A stretch of 24,340 nt of DNA from assembly GCA_964590515.1 (NCBI GenBank), contig CAZPZD010000038.1, positions 1 to 24,340 on the forward strand. The letters run 5' to 3'. Within the stretch, counting starts at the first letter, position 1. Every line of letters starts with the position of its first letter. Shown here piece by piece: positions 14,101 through 20,645 of this stretch. Position numbers and translations under genes: made by a program. This DNA is from JADFRG01 sp964590515 (GTDB taxonomy: Bacteria > Chloroflexota > Anaerolineae > Anaerolineales > E44-bin32). The notes below the pieces were generated by a model. The model was not told where the DNA came from. It worked only from the letters and a program-made list of their open reading frames with translations, and made no database searches.

Positions 14101-16994
14101 AGCGCGGCGGCCTCCACACCCAGGGATCCCAGGTATTGGCCTGTGTGGCCATCCCAGAGAGAGCCGTCGGACCCGGCGATAAGATTCCCGCTGGGACTGA
14201 TCGCCACACCATCCGCCTGAACTTCGAACTCGGTTATCCGTTCTCCGCTCGCAACCTCCCAGAGATCTCCGCTGGCCGAGAGCAACCGCGACCCGTCGGG
14301 GCTGAACGATAGACCACCCGTGTCCGGTCCGTGGCCGCTGAACTGCCGCACGCCTTTGCCGGTCTGAATATCCCACAGGCTGACTCCGGAACCGAAGGCA
14401 ATCGCCAGGTGCTCTCCATCAGGGGCAAAGACAAAATCCTGCCCAAGATCGGTGAGATCAGCGCCTGTCCCCAGCAGGTCGGGGTAGAGCTGCTCAATCG
14501 CAACCGCTGAGCCCAGGTTGTGCAGTCGTTCACCGGTGACCGCGTCGACCACCTGGATGTATTTTTCCTGGACGGCAAAAGTGCCGCCCTGCGCACTGGC
14601 CTCCAGTCGGTGACCCAGGTAATCGTAGGTCTGCTTCAACCGCCCAGTTCCGACCTCCCAGCGCTCCACTTGCCGAGACGCATTGATCACCATCAGGAAC
14701 CCGTCACCCAGGTAAGCCACATCGAGAATCTCCCCGGAAATACGGATCCGCTGCAGCTCCTCTCCACTGACCAGGCTGGTGAGGATGACGGTCGAATTGT
14801 TCCAAGTTGCGGCCGTGGTCCAGCCAGGACTGATCACGAGTCGATCGGTGGCGGTTACGGCCAGCCGGGACACAGGTGCCAGCCGGGAAATGTTCAGCGG
14901 AGTGATCACTTCGCCGATGGGCAGCGTGGCGGGCGGCTCGGGTTCGGCCAGTGCCAACGCGGCATTGGGGTCCACTGTCCAGAGCTCGATCCCACCGTCG
15001 CGAGCTTGCCGCACCAAGAACTGTCCATCGGGGGTAAATTGCATGCGCCGAGCGCCTGCTCCCTGCACTGGGATCTCCCCCACAAGTTCTCCCGTGTTCA
15101 GGTCCCAGACCGAGCCATCGTCGCCCACCACCAACTGGCCGTTGGGGCTGACGGTGATCAGGCTGGTCGAGCTGTCGAAAACCGCGACCAGTTCCCCGCT
15201 GGCGACATCCCATACATCGCCGCTGCCCGAGACCAGCAGTCTTCCATCGGTGGTGAAAGTCAGCGCAGCGGTGGGCTCGCCGTGGCCTGCCAGGGTACGC
15301 GAAAGTCGCCCCGTGCGAGTGTCATACAGCTCTACATTGTTTCGGCGAGTCAGGGCAAAGAGCTGGCCGTCGGGGGAGAATGCATATTGCTGAGACGAGC
15401 CCTCCTCTCCCAGGGTGGCCACGAGCTTGTTCGACTCCAGGCTCAAGAGGCTGACGTACTTCTCCCTGATTGCCAGCAGGCGTCCATCGGGACTCACCCG
15501 CATGTCCCGGCCGGCCACTCGAATGGACTGGATGAGATTCTTGCTGCTCAGGTCGTACTGCAGGATCTCATCGGCGAACTGGACCAGCACCGAGTCTCCA
15601 AGGTGGGCCAGTTCGACCACTTCCCGGCCGACGAGAAACCCCTGGAGTTCGTCCTGGCGGGTGCCCGACCTCAACTCGAAGGTGTCCACCCCCTGCCGGT
15701 CCACCAGAAGGAGGGAATCCCCGGCCGGGCTCATGATGAAGGGAACCGTGCCTGCCCCAGCACGCCAGCTGGCAAACAAGCGCCAGGCGGCGGCGTTGTC
15801 GGTGGTAGCGGCTGCTGGGACCGGTGTCGGGGTCGGGAGCACAATCGCGGTTGGGGCCGCGACCCGAAGAGTCGGCCCCGCTTGTGGCATTCGGGTGGCG
15901 ACGAGGCGAGCGAAGCTGACCGGCTGAAGGGTCGCCTCCACTTGCGGTTGCACCAGGGGGCGTTCGGGAAGGCCCGCCAAGTTTCGGGCTCCTTGGAGCA
16001 GGGCCGCGGGGCCAACGAAGACCACAACCAGCGCGGCAAGCACTCCCGCCGCGGCCAGCATGGATGGAAACGCGCGCCGGGCCGCCCCGAGTGCCCGCCC
16101 CGCCCACTCTCTCAGTTGGAAGGAAGGGGCCCGCTCGGCGGTTCGTTCCTCCTCAGTGCTGGTCACGACCTCTACCTTGGTTGGGTAACGGTAGCTTGAG
16201 TCGGCGAGCGCGAGGGCGAATTCTCCGGCAGACTGGAATCGGCTCTCTGCCTCGACCTCCATTGCCCGCAGAATGGCTGATACAAGATGCGGTGAAACCC
16301 CGGGCCGGAGCTCCCCCGGCGGAATCAGCGCGGCGGCCCCGATCAGCCGGTTTACGCTATCCGGTGGAATCAGCCCGGTCAGCAGGTTGTAGAGCGTAGC
16401 TCCTAGGGCGTAAACGTCGGTCCGGGCGTCGGTGTGGCCCAGGTCGTACTGCTCCGGCGGGGCGAAGCCAGGCGTGATGCCTTTCGCCCCCGTGGAGGTC
16501 GTATCACCCGCCGCCCAATCTTTGGCAAGTCCAAAATCCACCAGGATGGCCTGGCCCTCGGGCGTGATCTTGATGTTGGCAGGCTTTACGTCCCGATGGA
16601 TGATCGGGGCCTCCAAGGCATGCAGGTAGATCAGGGCGGAGCAGACTTGCTCGATCCAGCGCAGCACCTCGCCCTCTGCGAGGGGTCCCTGCTGCTCGAG
16701 CCGGCTGGATGAGTCCTCGCCCTCCACGAAGTCCATCACCAGGTATTGGTGCGCGCCAATCACAAAATGGTTGGTCACTCGGGGAAGGTTAGGGTGGCGA
16801 AGGGTAGCCAGTAATCTGGCTTCACGGCGGAACTGCTTTTCGGACCCCGGTGATAGGCTGAGGTTTTCTTTGACCGCACAGCGCAGCCCCAGCTCCTCGT
16901 CTGTGGCTCGGTAGACTGCCCCGAATCCTCCTTGGCCAAGAATTCCTTCGATGCGGTAGCGGTCGTTCAGCAGAGCGCGGTCTTGAAGAGGCAT
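11169..16994 (-). CDS. Giant serine/threonine protein kinase with WD40-type propeller array
   Basis: 1941 residues from the ATG at 16994; an in-frame GTG at 17009 is possible but neither start has a clear Shine-Dalgarno. The kinase domain (about 12-270) is intact: GQGGFGAVY loop, Lys42 in AVKEN, HRDVKPAN (133-140), DFG (153-155), and activation segment GITPGFAPPEQY. A membrane helix (about 314-334) is followed by a Pro/Ala-rich linker to about 400. The remaining 1540 residues are outside the membrane and made of WD40/YVTN-like blades with many FSPDG(Q/K) motifs. The signature 'SG(D/E)-x-WE(V/L)-x-SGE' recurs near residues 591, 908, 1228 and 1856; spacings of 317, 320 and 628 (2 x 314) imply five modules of about 315 residues. 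A sensor kinase with a ligand-binding ectodomain is likely. The membrane-protein gene is coupled downstream. Confidence 0.92.
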   Translation of the reverse strand: MPLQDRALLNDRYRIEGILGQGGFGAVYRATDEELGLRCAVKENLSLSPGSEKQFRREARLLATLRHPNLPRVTNHFVIGAHQYLVMDFVEGEDSSSRLEQQGPLAEGEVLRWIEQVCSALIYLHALEAPIIHRDVKPANIKITPEGQAILVDFGLAKDWAAGDTTSTGAKGITPGFAPPEQYDLGHTDARTDVYALGATLYNLLTGLIPPDSVNRLIGAAALIPPGELRPGVSPHLVSAILRAMEVEAESRFQSAGEFALALADSSYRYPTKVEVVTSTEEERTAERAPSFQLREWAGRALGAARRAFPSMLAAAGVLAALVVVFVGPAALLQGARNLAGLPERPLVQPQVEATLQPVSFARLVATRMPQAGPTLRVAAPTAIVLPTPTPVPAAATTDNAAAWRLFASWRAGAGTVPFIMSPAGDSLLLVDRQGVDTFELRSGTRQDELQGFLVGREVVELAHLGDSVLVQFADEILQYDLSSKNLIQSIRVAGRDMRVSPDGRLLAIREKYVSLLSLESNKLVATLGEEGSSQQYAFSPDGQLFALTRRNNVELYDTRTGRLSRTLAGHGEPTAALTFTTDGRLLVSGSGDVWDVASGELVAVFDSSTSLITVSPNGQLVVGDDGSVWDLNTGELVGEIPVQGAGARRMQFTPDGQFLVRQARDGGIELWTVDPNAALALAEPEPPATLPIGEVITPLNISRLAPVSRLAVTATDRLVISPGWTTAATWNNSTVILTSLVSGEELQRIRISGEILDVAYLGDGFLMVINASRQVERWEVGTGRLKQTYDYLGHRLEASAQGGTFAVQEKYIQVVDAVTGERLHNLGSAVAIEQLYPDLLGTGADLTDLGQDFVFAPDGEHLAIAFGSGVSLWDIQTGKGVRQFSGHGPDTGGLSFSPDGSRLLSASGDLWEVASGERITEFEVQADGVAISPSGNLIAGSDGSLWDGHTGQYLGSLGVEAAALWFTPNDRQLIVQTRTGSVVAYGIKPKLAHSAPPSSTAAGAASAEIGRETASRMSLIGWWGVDSLLEARNERDMAAPGASSYGGQTYDSLARSPDLATVAALDRQGVDFLNPASGRLLERYRIFLNPNTIQEIANLGDHLLLLKERAGVERWDLENQELVRRYNLNGSGLLTSPDGESFALLRGNRLTLVAAESGEIRNELTLTPRPNNYAFSPDGQILAVARGAVAELWMVGNGARAGILYGHGPQVFGLAFTPDGKRLIAASGDIWELASGERIASFGGSSSQVAVSPQGGVFVGDDGSLRDTDSGSRLGTLLDIRAAAAQLLFTPDGRQVLWRTQDGRIYTWGVRGIEPSGLPASGTSALTVVNASRLTLLSHLGRGRLVGAVWSADERYLAVNTTLNAVVFQAPDLQQVSAFLGSEALAFDGQGRILLGGDHPLQLVEVSTGAVAREFGLEGISAAAFSPDGKLLAIAGAVSEGGLRDGLALIDLADGELRTFDSGRGRYSEAIGLEFSPDGGLLALSFYGAISLWDADTAKQLRQPILGNTRPASISPDGQLIAYFTDRFVIENLRTGGNPLTIKADGTPYFPTGLDIPTLRSVDYRFDREGRLAVFYRRLNRRTFEENLGLVAWEVGTQPVQFTVQLEGVLRLTELTGAYANHYATERPQRIPAFGLSPMGDLFYSLTADGVVRVWSVSTGIQQGASTPEPLDLMALTPDGRTVAVPSAMGAIELVELTSGVLQRSLPGEWFPDWLEFGSLSTLAVLGEDGSLTLLDVSNGRLLDQFNLEAYTGPEYLALAQDGREYATLRLAAGRNLLQIFGLMEGGSLLDLDRYPQPHRPAFSPDGRILAMVRRNQVELWDLQSGQVIGRLEASEGNIGPLAFTPDGTRLVAGSGEIWEVESGELAAQFEPVDRTERVVTNGHLIVSESGEIWDIRGGERLGSLGGERSRAVNFSFTPDGSRLVWQVQGGVIELWGVGP

Positions 16995-17218
16995 GCCGTG
17001 CCGCAGCACTTACCCAACCGCTAGCGCGGTGGGGAGGCCGACGAGCCTAATTTGGCAATGGATTGACGAGCAGGGATTTCGCCGGACGATCCTGGGGATC
17101 AGTCCAGGCAGCCCACCTGGCGGATGGTTAACGCGTTGCCAAGACCTGATCAGCGCGGGGAGGGAAAGAAACCTCACATGGACCTGCAATCAATCGCCTG
17201 ACGCCCGGTGAGCCCATC
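16995..17218. other. Interval between the two kinase genes
   Basis: 224 bases. It is less GC-rich than its surroundings and I see no gene or confident promoter in it. It must hold either a promoter for the giant kinase gene or a long untranslated stretch of a shared transcript. Confidence 0.5.
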
Positions 17219-19204
17219 CTATGGCCTCCAGGCCGGGTGGTAATCGCGTGCCGAGTGCGTAGTCAGCCGGGTGGGCTCGCCCCCGTTGGCAGTCATCATG
17301 TAAATGTCGTGGTTGGCGGCATCGCGCCAAGTCTCAAATGCGATCCACTGTCCATCCGGGGACCAGCTTGGGCCGTCGTTGGGGCCCTTGACTGTGAGTT
17401 TCACTGAACCGAATCCCACCGCGTCCCAGCGGACCACCCAGATGTGCACGTCGACCACGTAGGCGATCAGGTCACCTGCCGGCGACCAGGCCGGAAAACT
17501 GGCAATCTGGCTCCGGGTCACTTGATCCGGGTTAGATCCATTGAAGGACCCGTCATCGAACAGCCAGAACAGGGTTGGACTCCCCGCCCGGGAGGTATTC
17601 ATCACGACCAGTTTGTCGCTACCCGGGGCCCAGCTGGCCTGGCTGTCCCGCGCCCGGCCCCGAGTCAGCTTCACCTGATTGCGGCCCTCCTCGTCTGCCA
17701 GCCAGATGCCGGGGAGGCCACCCTCTAGCCACGTGAACACGATGCCCTGGTCGGACCAGTCCGGGTCGAACACTCCCCCGGGTCGGCTGATCAGGGGCGC
17801 GGCCTCACTGCCGTCCGCGTTAATCACGAAGATGGCCGCGTTGGGGTAGCTGTCTCGCTTCTCGCGACAAGGGGAAACAAAGAGCAACCGGTCCCCTACC
17901 GGCGACCAAGCGGGCTGGCAAGCGCCGTCGGGCAGGTTGGTCAACTGGATGATTTCGGACCCGTCTATGTTCATCAGGAAGACCTGGGGCAGGCCGAACT
18001 GTTCACTGGTGAAGGCAATCTGCCCCGGCCCTCCGCCGATGGGTGTCGCGGCAAGAGTGGGGATCTCTGAGGGAGCAACCAGCACGGTCGGCTCTGGTGA
18101 GGGAATTTCGCTTGGAACAAGCTCTGCAGTCTGCCCCTGAGTCGGTTCTGGAATCGATGTCGGAAGGACCGCGCTGGATTCCGCCGGCGCGGTCGAATCA
18201 CCAGACCCGGCCGGCGCCGCCCGCCGGTCGGCTAATGATCCGCTCAGCAGCGTTCCAGCCCCCAGTCCGACAGCCACCAGGATGACCCCCCCGAGGATGA
18301 TCGGCAGGAGCGTGCGGCGCGACCGGGTGGGGATCACCGGAGCGGACTCGGACAGCAAAGTAGGCAGGGGCACCGCCGGCGGAGGTGCAACAACAGTGCG
18401 CCCGGCGAACAAAGAATCACCGAATGCTTCCGCGCTGGAGAAGCGGTTCTCCGGCTTAACCTCGGTGGCCTTCTCAATGGCCGCCGCGACGATCGGCGAA
18501 ATAGCTGGGTTCAGGTCGCGTGCCGGGATCAGCTGCTCCTTCCCCATCGCCCGGCGCAGACCGTCTGCGGGTAACTGAAAGGTGAGCAGGTTGTACAGCG
18601 TGGCACCGAGGGCATAGATATCAGTGCGGGGGTCGGTCCGTGCCGTGCCGTATTGCTCCGGCGGTGCGAAGCCGGGAGTAAAGGCCTTTGCCCCAACCGT
18701 GGTGCTCTTGGTGGGGTCGAACTCTTTGGCCAGGCCAAAATCCACCAACATCGGTCGCCCGGCCGGGGTGATCTTGATATTGGCGGGCTTGATATCGCGG
18801 TGAATGATGGGTGGCTGCCGGGTGTGCAGGTACTGCAGGGCCTCCAGGATCTCCTTCGCCCAGCGCATCACTTCGGCCTGGTCCAACGGCCCGCCGGTCT
18901 GCTCCAGGATCTGGCGGGCATCTTGCCCCTGGATGTAGTCCATTACCAGGTACTGGCCCTCATCGGGGATTGTGAACTGATCGATCACGCTTGGGAGGCC
19001 GGAATGCTTGAGCTGGAAAAGCACCTTGGCTTCGCGACGGAACTGCCGGGCCGATTCTTCCGAAACGAAGAAGTTTTCCTTGACGGCTACTTCAACGTCC
19101 AGGTTTTCATCGTGGGCACGGTAGACCGCGCCCATTCCGCCGCTGCCGAGCTTCTCGATGATGCGGTAACGTTTGTTCAGCTGCCTATTCGGTTCCAGAG
19201 TCAT
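17219..19204 (-). CDS. Serine/threonine protein kinase with extracytoplasmic TolB-like propeller
   Basis: 661 residues. The PknB-type kinase domain (about 10-268) has GSGGMGAVY, Lys42 in AVKEN, HRDIKPAN (135-142), DFG (155-157) and the activation segment AFTPGFAPPEQYG, so it should be active. One membrane helix (about 298-322) and a Pro/Ser/Thr-rich linker to about 392 precede an outside domain of PD40/TolB-like blades (QIAFTSEQFGLPQVFLMNIDG, PAWSPVGDRLLFVS, PSWSPDGQWIAFE, HPAWRP). The kinase domain is a close paralogue of the next gene, but the ectodomain is a different, shorter propeller. The ATG at 19204 has no Shine-Dalgarno; its leader contains a 7-bp stem-loop. A 224-base interval separates it from the giant kinase gene on the same strand. 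Confidence 0.93.
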   Translation of the reverse strand: MTLEPNRQLNKRYRIIEKLGSGGMGAVYRAHDENLDVEVAVKENFFVSEESARQFRREAKVLFQLKHSGLPSVIDQFTIPDEGQYLVMDYIQGQDARQILEQTGGPLDQAEVMRWAKEILEALQYLHTRQPPIIHRDIKPANIKITPAGRPMLVDFGLAKEFDPTKSTTVGAKAFTPGFAPPEQYGTARTDPRTDIYALGATLYNLLTFQLPADGLRRAMGKEQLIPARDLNPAISPIVAAAIEKATEVKPENRFSSAEAFGDSLFAGRTVVAPPPAVPLPTLLSESAPVIPTRSRRTLLPIILGGVILVAVGLGAGTLLSGSLADRRAAPAGSGDSTAPAESSAVLPTSIPEPTQGQTAELVPSEIPSPEPTVLVAPSEIPTLAATPIGGGPGQIAFTSEQFGLPQVFLMNIDGSEIIQLTNLPDGACQPAWSPVGDRLLFVSPCREKRDSYPNAAIFVINADGSEAAPLISRPGGVFDPDWSDQGIVFTWLEGGLPGIWLADEEGRNQVKLTRGRARDSQASWAPGSDKLVVMNTSRAGSPTLFWLFDDGSFNGSNPDQVTRSQIASFPAWSPAGDLIAYVVDVHIWVVRWDAVGFGSVKLTVKGPNDGPSWSPDGQWIAFETWRDAANHDIYMMTANGGEPTRLTTHSARDYHPAWRP

Positions 19205-19227
19205 TTGATTGTGAGGGAAGTCTTGAC

Positions 19228-19246
19228 AAGCAGCGCCTGGCTGCTT
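19228..19246. repeat. 7-bp inverted repeat in the kinase leader region
   Basis: AAGCAGC, five bases, GCTGCTT. On the minus strand it would form a stem-loop 24 bases upstream of the kinase ATG at 19204, or serve as a dyad operator. Confidence 0.45.
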
Positions 19247-19411
19247 CGGATCTCGCCTGAACTAAAGTGTTGGCGGGACTTGTACTGGTATCTTATCGGA
19301 GAAAACCCCGCTCAATCCGCCAAGTTTCAGCCCCGCTTCTCCCGAAGTTTTCGCTCAATCCTCCCCCTCTCGGTTCCACCCAAGGTGGGATAGCCAGTTC
19401 AGCCCGGAGTC

Positions 19412-19417
19412 TATAGA
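19412..19417 (+). promoter_or_regulatory. Candidate -10 box (TATAGA) of the polymerase cassette
   Basis: TATAGA, or the overlapping TAGAAT at 19414-19419, would start transcription near 19424-19426, inside the SOS-like box. No good -35 hexamer is seen upstream. The overlap with the box fits repression. Confidence 0.4.
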
Positions 19418-19418
19418 A

Positions 19419-19434
19419 TAGAACAAACGTTCTA
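19419..19434 (+). promoter_or_regulatory. LexA/SOS-box-like operator (TAGAAC-AAAC-GTTCTA)
   Basis: Perfect 6-bp arms TAGAAC / GTTCTA around AAAC. The GAAC-N4-GTTC core and the purine/pyrimidine pattern of the centre match the Gram-positive type LexA box. It lies at the expected transcription start of the three-gene polymerase cassette and shares its core with the site at 3586-3601. LexA binding is inferred. Confidence 0.72.
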
Positions 19435-19436
19435 CC

Positions 19437-19510
19437 CTTTCGGGAGGGGCCGGGCCTCCAGGATACGAGGGCTCGCTGCCTGTTCTGAGAAGCGCGGCCT
19501 CTCCCGAAAG
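19437..19510 (+). repeat. 22-bp imperfect inverted repeat in the leader of the polymerase cassette
   Basis: 19437-19458 and 19489-19510 are reverse complements at 19 of 22 positions, with the outer 10 bases (CTTTCGGGAG / CTCCCGAAAG) perfect. The loop is 30 bases. In the mRNA it would form a long hairpin between the SOS-like box and the first start codon. Confidence 0.7.
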
Positions 19511-19550
19511 CCGCGGAACGTTCAACCTGCGAAGGCACCCGGAGGTACCG

Positions 19551-20240
19551 ATGCTGCTGAACCGAACCCACTCCATCCTGGCCAACTTCCCCATCCCGGG
19601 GCTTGATCCGGCGATCCTGGAAGCCGTTCACCGGCCGCGGCTGTCACTGTTTTGGGGCACCCGTGCCCCTACCCAGACCCTGCTGATCATGTTCACCCTG
19701 CTGGCCGCCCGGGGCGAAACTCCCCGGCTCTTCGACGGCGGCAACCGCTTCGACGGGTACTTCGTCGCGCGGCTGGCGCGCCGGCTGACCCCCCAGCCCC
19801 GGGCCGTCCTGAGCCGGATGCGCCTCTCGCGGGCGTTCACCTGCTTCCAGCTCGCCGAATTGATTGAGAACACTCCCATCGAGCCCCCGGCCGATCGCGG
19901 CGGGCCGCGTCCCGAGCCAGTCGAGGGGCGAACCCTGCTGCGAAGCGAGGGGACGGGCCCTGGGGTGGGCGAAGTCTCCCCGCTGTTCGTGTTGGACCTG
20001 TTGAGCACCTTCTACGACGAGAGCGTCCCACCCCGGGATGTGGAGCGCCTGTTGGCCCGGGTGATTGCTCAACTCAAACGCTTGGCTGCGGTCGGGCCGG
20101 TGATCGTGGGCGCCGGCGAGCCTCAGTCATTGGTCAAAGAGCGCTGGGGCTTGTTGGACCAGCTTCAGGCCGCTGCCGACCTGACCTGGATGCTGCGCCC
20201 ACCCCAGGAAGAGACCATCGCCCAGCCGCGGCTGTTTTGA
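19551..20240 (+). CDS. RecA/Rad51-superfamily protein without Walker A (ImuA-like role proposed)
   Basis: 229 residues. The ATG at 19551 follows a strong GGAGGT. The layout resembles a short Rad51/RadA/RecA core: LSLFWGTRAPTQTLLIMFTLLA sits where the P-loop strand and helix should be but lacks the GxxxxGK(T/S) motif. RLFDGGNRFDGYFVARLAR fits the strand that carries the catalytic Glu region, and AVLSRMRLSRAFTCFQLAELIE matches the Rad51 'RA(Y/F)' segment. SPLFVLDLLSTFYDES (143-158) fits the Walker B strand with Asp149, and PVIVGAGEP fits the next strand. ATP hydrolysis is therefore unlikely. Residues 118-137 come from a repeat-like insertion. As first gene of an SOS-box operon ending in a polymerase, it is placed like ImuA, a RecA-like partner of the DnaE2 mutasome. 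The superfamily call is by pattern, not alignment. Confidence 0.72.
   Translation: MLLNRTHSILANFPIPGLDPAILEAVHRPRLSLFWGTRAPTQTLLIMFTLLAARGETPRLFDGGNRFDGYFVARLARRLTPQPRAVLSRMRLSRAFTCFQLAELIENTPIEPPADRGGPRPEPVEGRTLLRSEGTGPGVGEVSPLFVLDLLSTFYDESVPPRDVERLLARVIAQLKRLAAVGPVIVGAGEPQSLVKERWGLLDQLQAAADLTWMLRPPQEETIAQPRLF
19902..19960 (+). repeat. Palindromic repeat-like insertion inside the RecA-like gene
   Basis: A 59-base stretch bounded by GGGCCGCGTCCC and GGGACGGGCCC arms encodes GPRPEPVEGRTLLRSEGTGP in frame. The peptide RPEPVEG is typical of translated interspersed palindromic repeats (consensus near CCTTCGACAAGCTCAGGAC on the opposite strand). It lies in the linker before the presumed Walker B strand, where it would be tolerated. 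Confidence 0.5.
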
Positions 20241-20280
20241 GCACCCGGCCGCGCCGCAACTGAACCCCGAGGAGAACCGA

Positions 20281-20643
20281 ATGGGCCGGACCCTACCTTC
20301 CATCACCCAGGCCTTCCTGCAGGAACAAGCCTCGCTGGCCCGCTTCCGCCGCGCCCTGCGTCTGGGCGATCAGCGCGCCCTCGACGACTTGCTGGCCGCC
20401 GCCCGCCACCATTTGGCGGCCTCCGCCTACGCCTCGCACCTGCTGCCCTTCGAGATCATGCTGCTGGCCATGCTGGTCGAGGAGCACAAGCAGATGCTGC
20501 GCCTGCAGACTGAACTGCAGGAGCTGCGGCGGGTCCTGCGATTGGATAAAGAAGGTCGCCCACTGCTGCCGGAACAGTCCCGCGCGGAGCCGAGCCCCGA
20601 CCCGGCCCGGGCCGACCCGTCGGCTCGCCGTCCGGAGAGCTGA
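20281..20643 (+). CDS. Small helical protein of the polymerase cassette, unknown function
   Basis: 120 residues, with the ATG at 20281 preceded by GAGGAG. I recognise no named domain. Residues 1-90 are predicted to be almost entirely helical by eye (ITQAFLQEQASLARFRRALR, then ALDDLLAAARHHLAASAYASHLLPFEIMLLAMLVEEHKQMLRLQTELQELRRVLRL), with a heptad-like Leu pattern in about 58-90 that suggests a coiled coil or dimer. The tail (about 95-120) is Pro/Ser/Arg-rich and probably disordered. It starts 40 bases after the RecA-like gene and ends 2 bases before the polymerase start, so it is translationally coupled to the polymerase. A role as adaptor between the RecA-like protein and the polymerase is an inference from position. 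Confidence 0.8.
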   Translation: MGRTLPSITQAFLQEQASLARFRRALRLGDQRALDDLLAAARHHLAASAYASHLLPFEIMLLAMLVEEHKQMLRLQTELQELRRVLRLDKEGRPLLPEQSRAEPSPDPARADPSARRPES

Positions 20644-20645
20644 GC

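Larger units (their letters stand above)
19205..19550. other. Divergent control region between the kinase and the polymerase cassette
   Basis: 346 bases with no gene. From left to right it holds a 7-bp stem-loop in the kinase leader (19228-19246), an SOS-like box (19419-19434) with a TATAGAAT just upstream, a 22-bp imperfect inverted repeat (19437-19458 with 19489-19510), a small GAACGTTC palindrome (19516-19523), and a GGAGGT Shine-Dalgarno (19541-19546). Confidence 0.7.

Noticed and set aside
13940..16107. Repeated short DNA matches inside the giant kinase gene as a DNA repeat array
   Set aside because: They reflect repeated protein modules (propeller blades) with diverged codons, not a separate DNA element.
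14520..16199. 559-codon open frame on the plus strand opposite the giant kinase
   Set aside because: It is the reverse frame of the kinase and propeller sequence, with no domain and no ribosome binding site that would favour it.
19223..19251. TTGACA at 19223-19228 as a plus-strand promoter
   Set aside because: The -10 at the right distance is only TCGGAT, and it would lie some 300 bases before the next plus-strand gene, on the far side of the SOS-like box. Chance is more likely.
19516..19523. GAACGTTC palindrome as a third SOS box
   Set aside because: It lacks the 4-base centre between GAAC and GTTC, so it does not match the LexA-type spacing.
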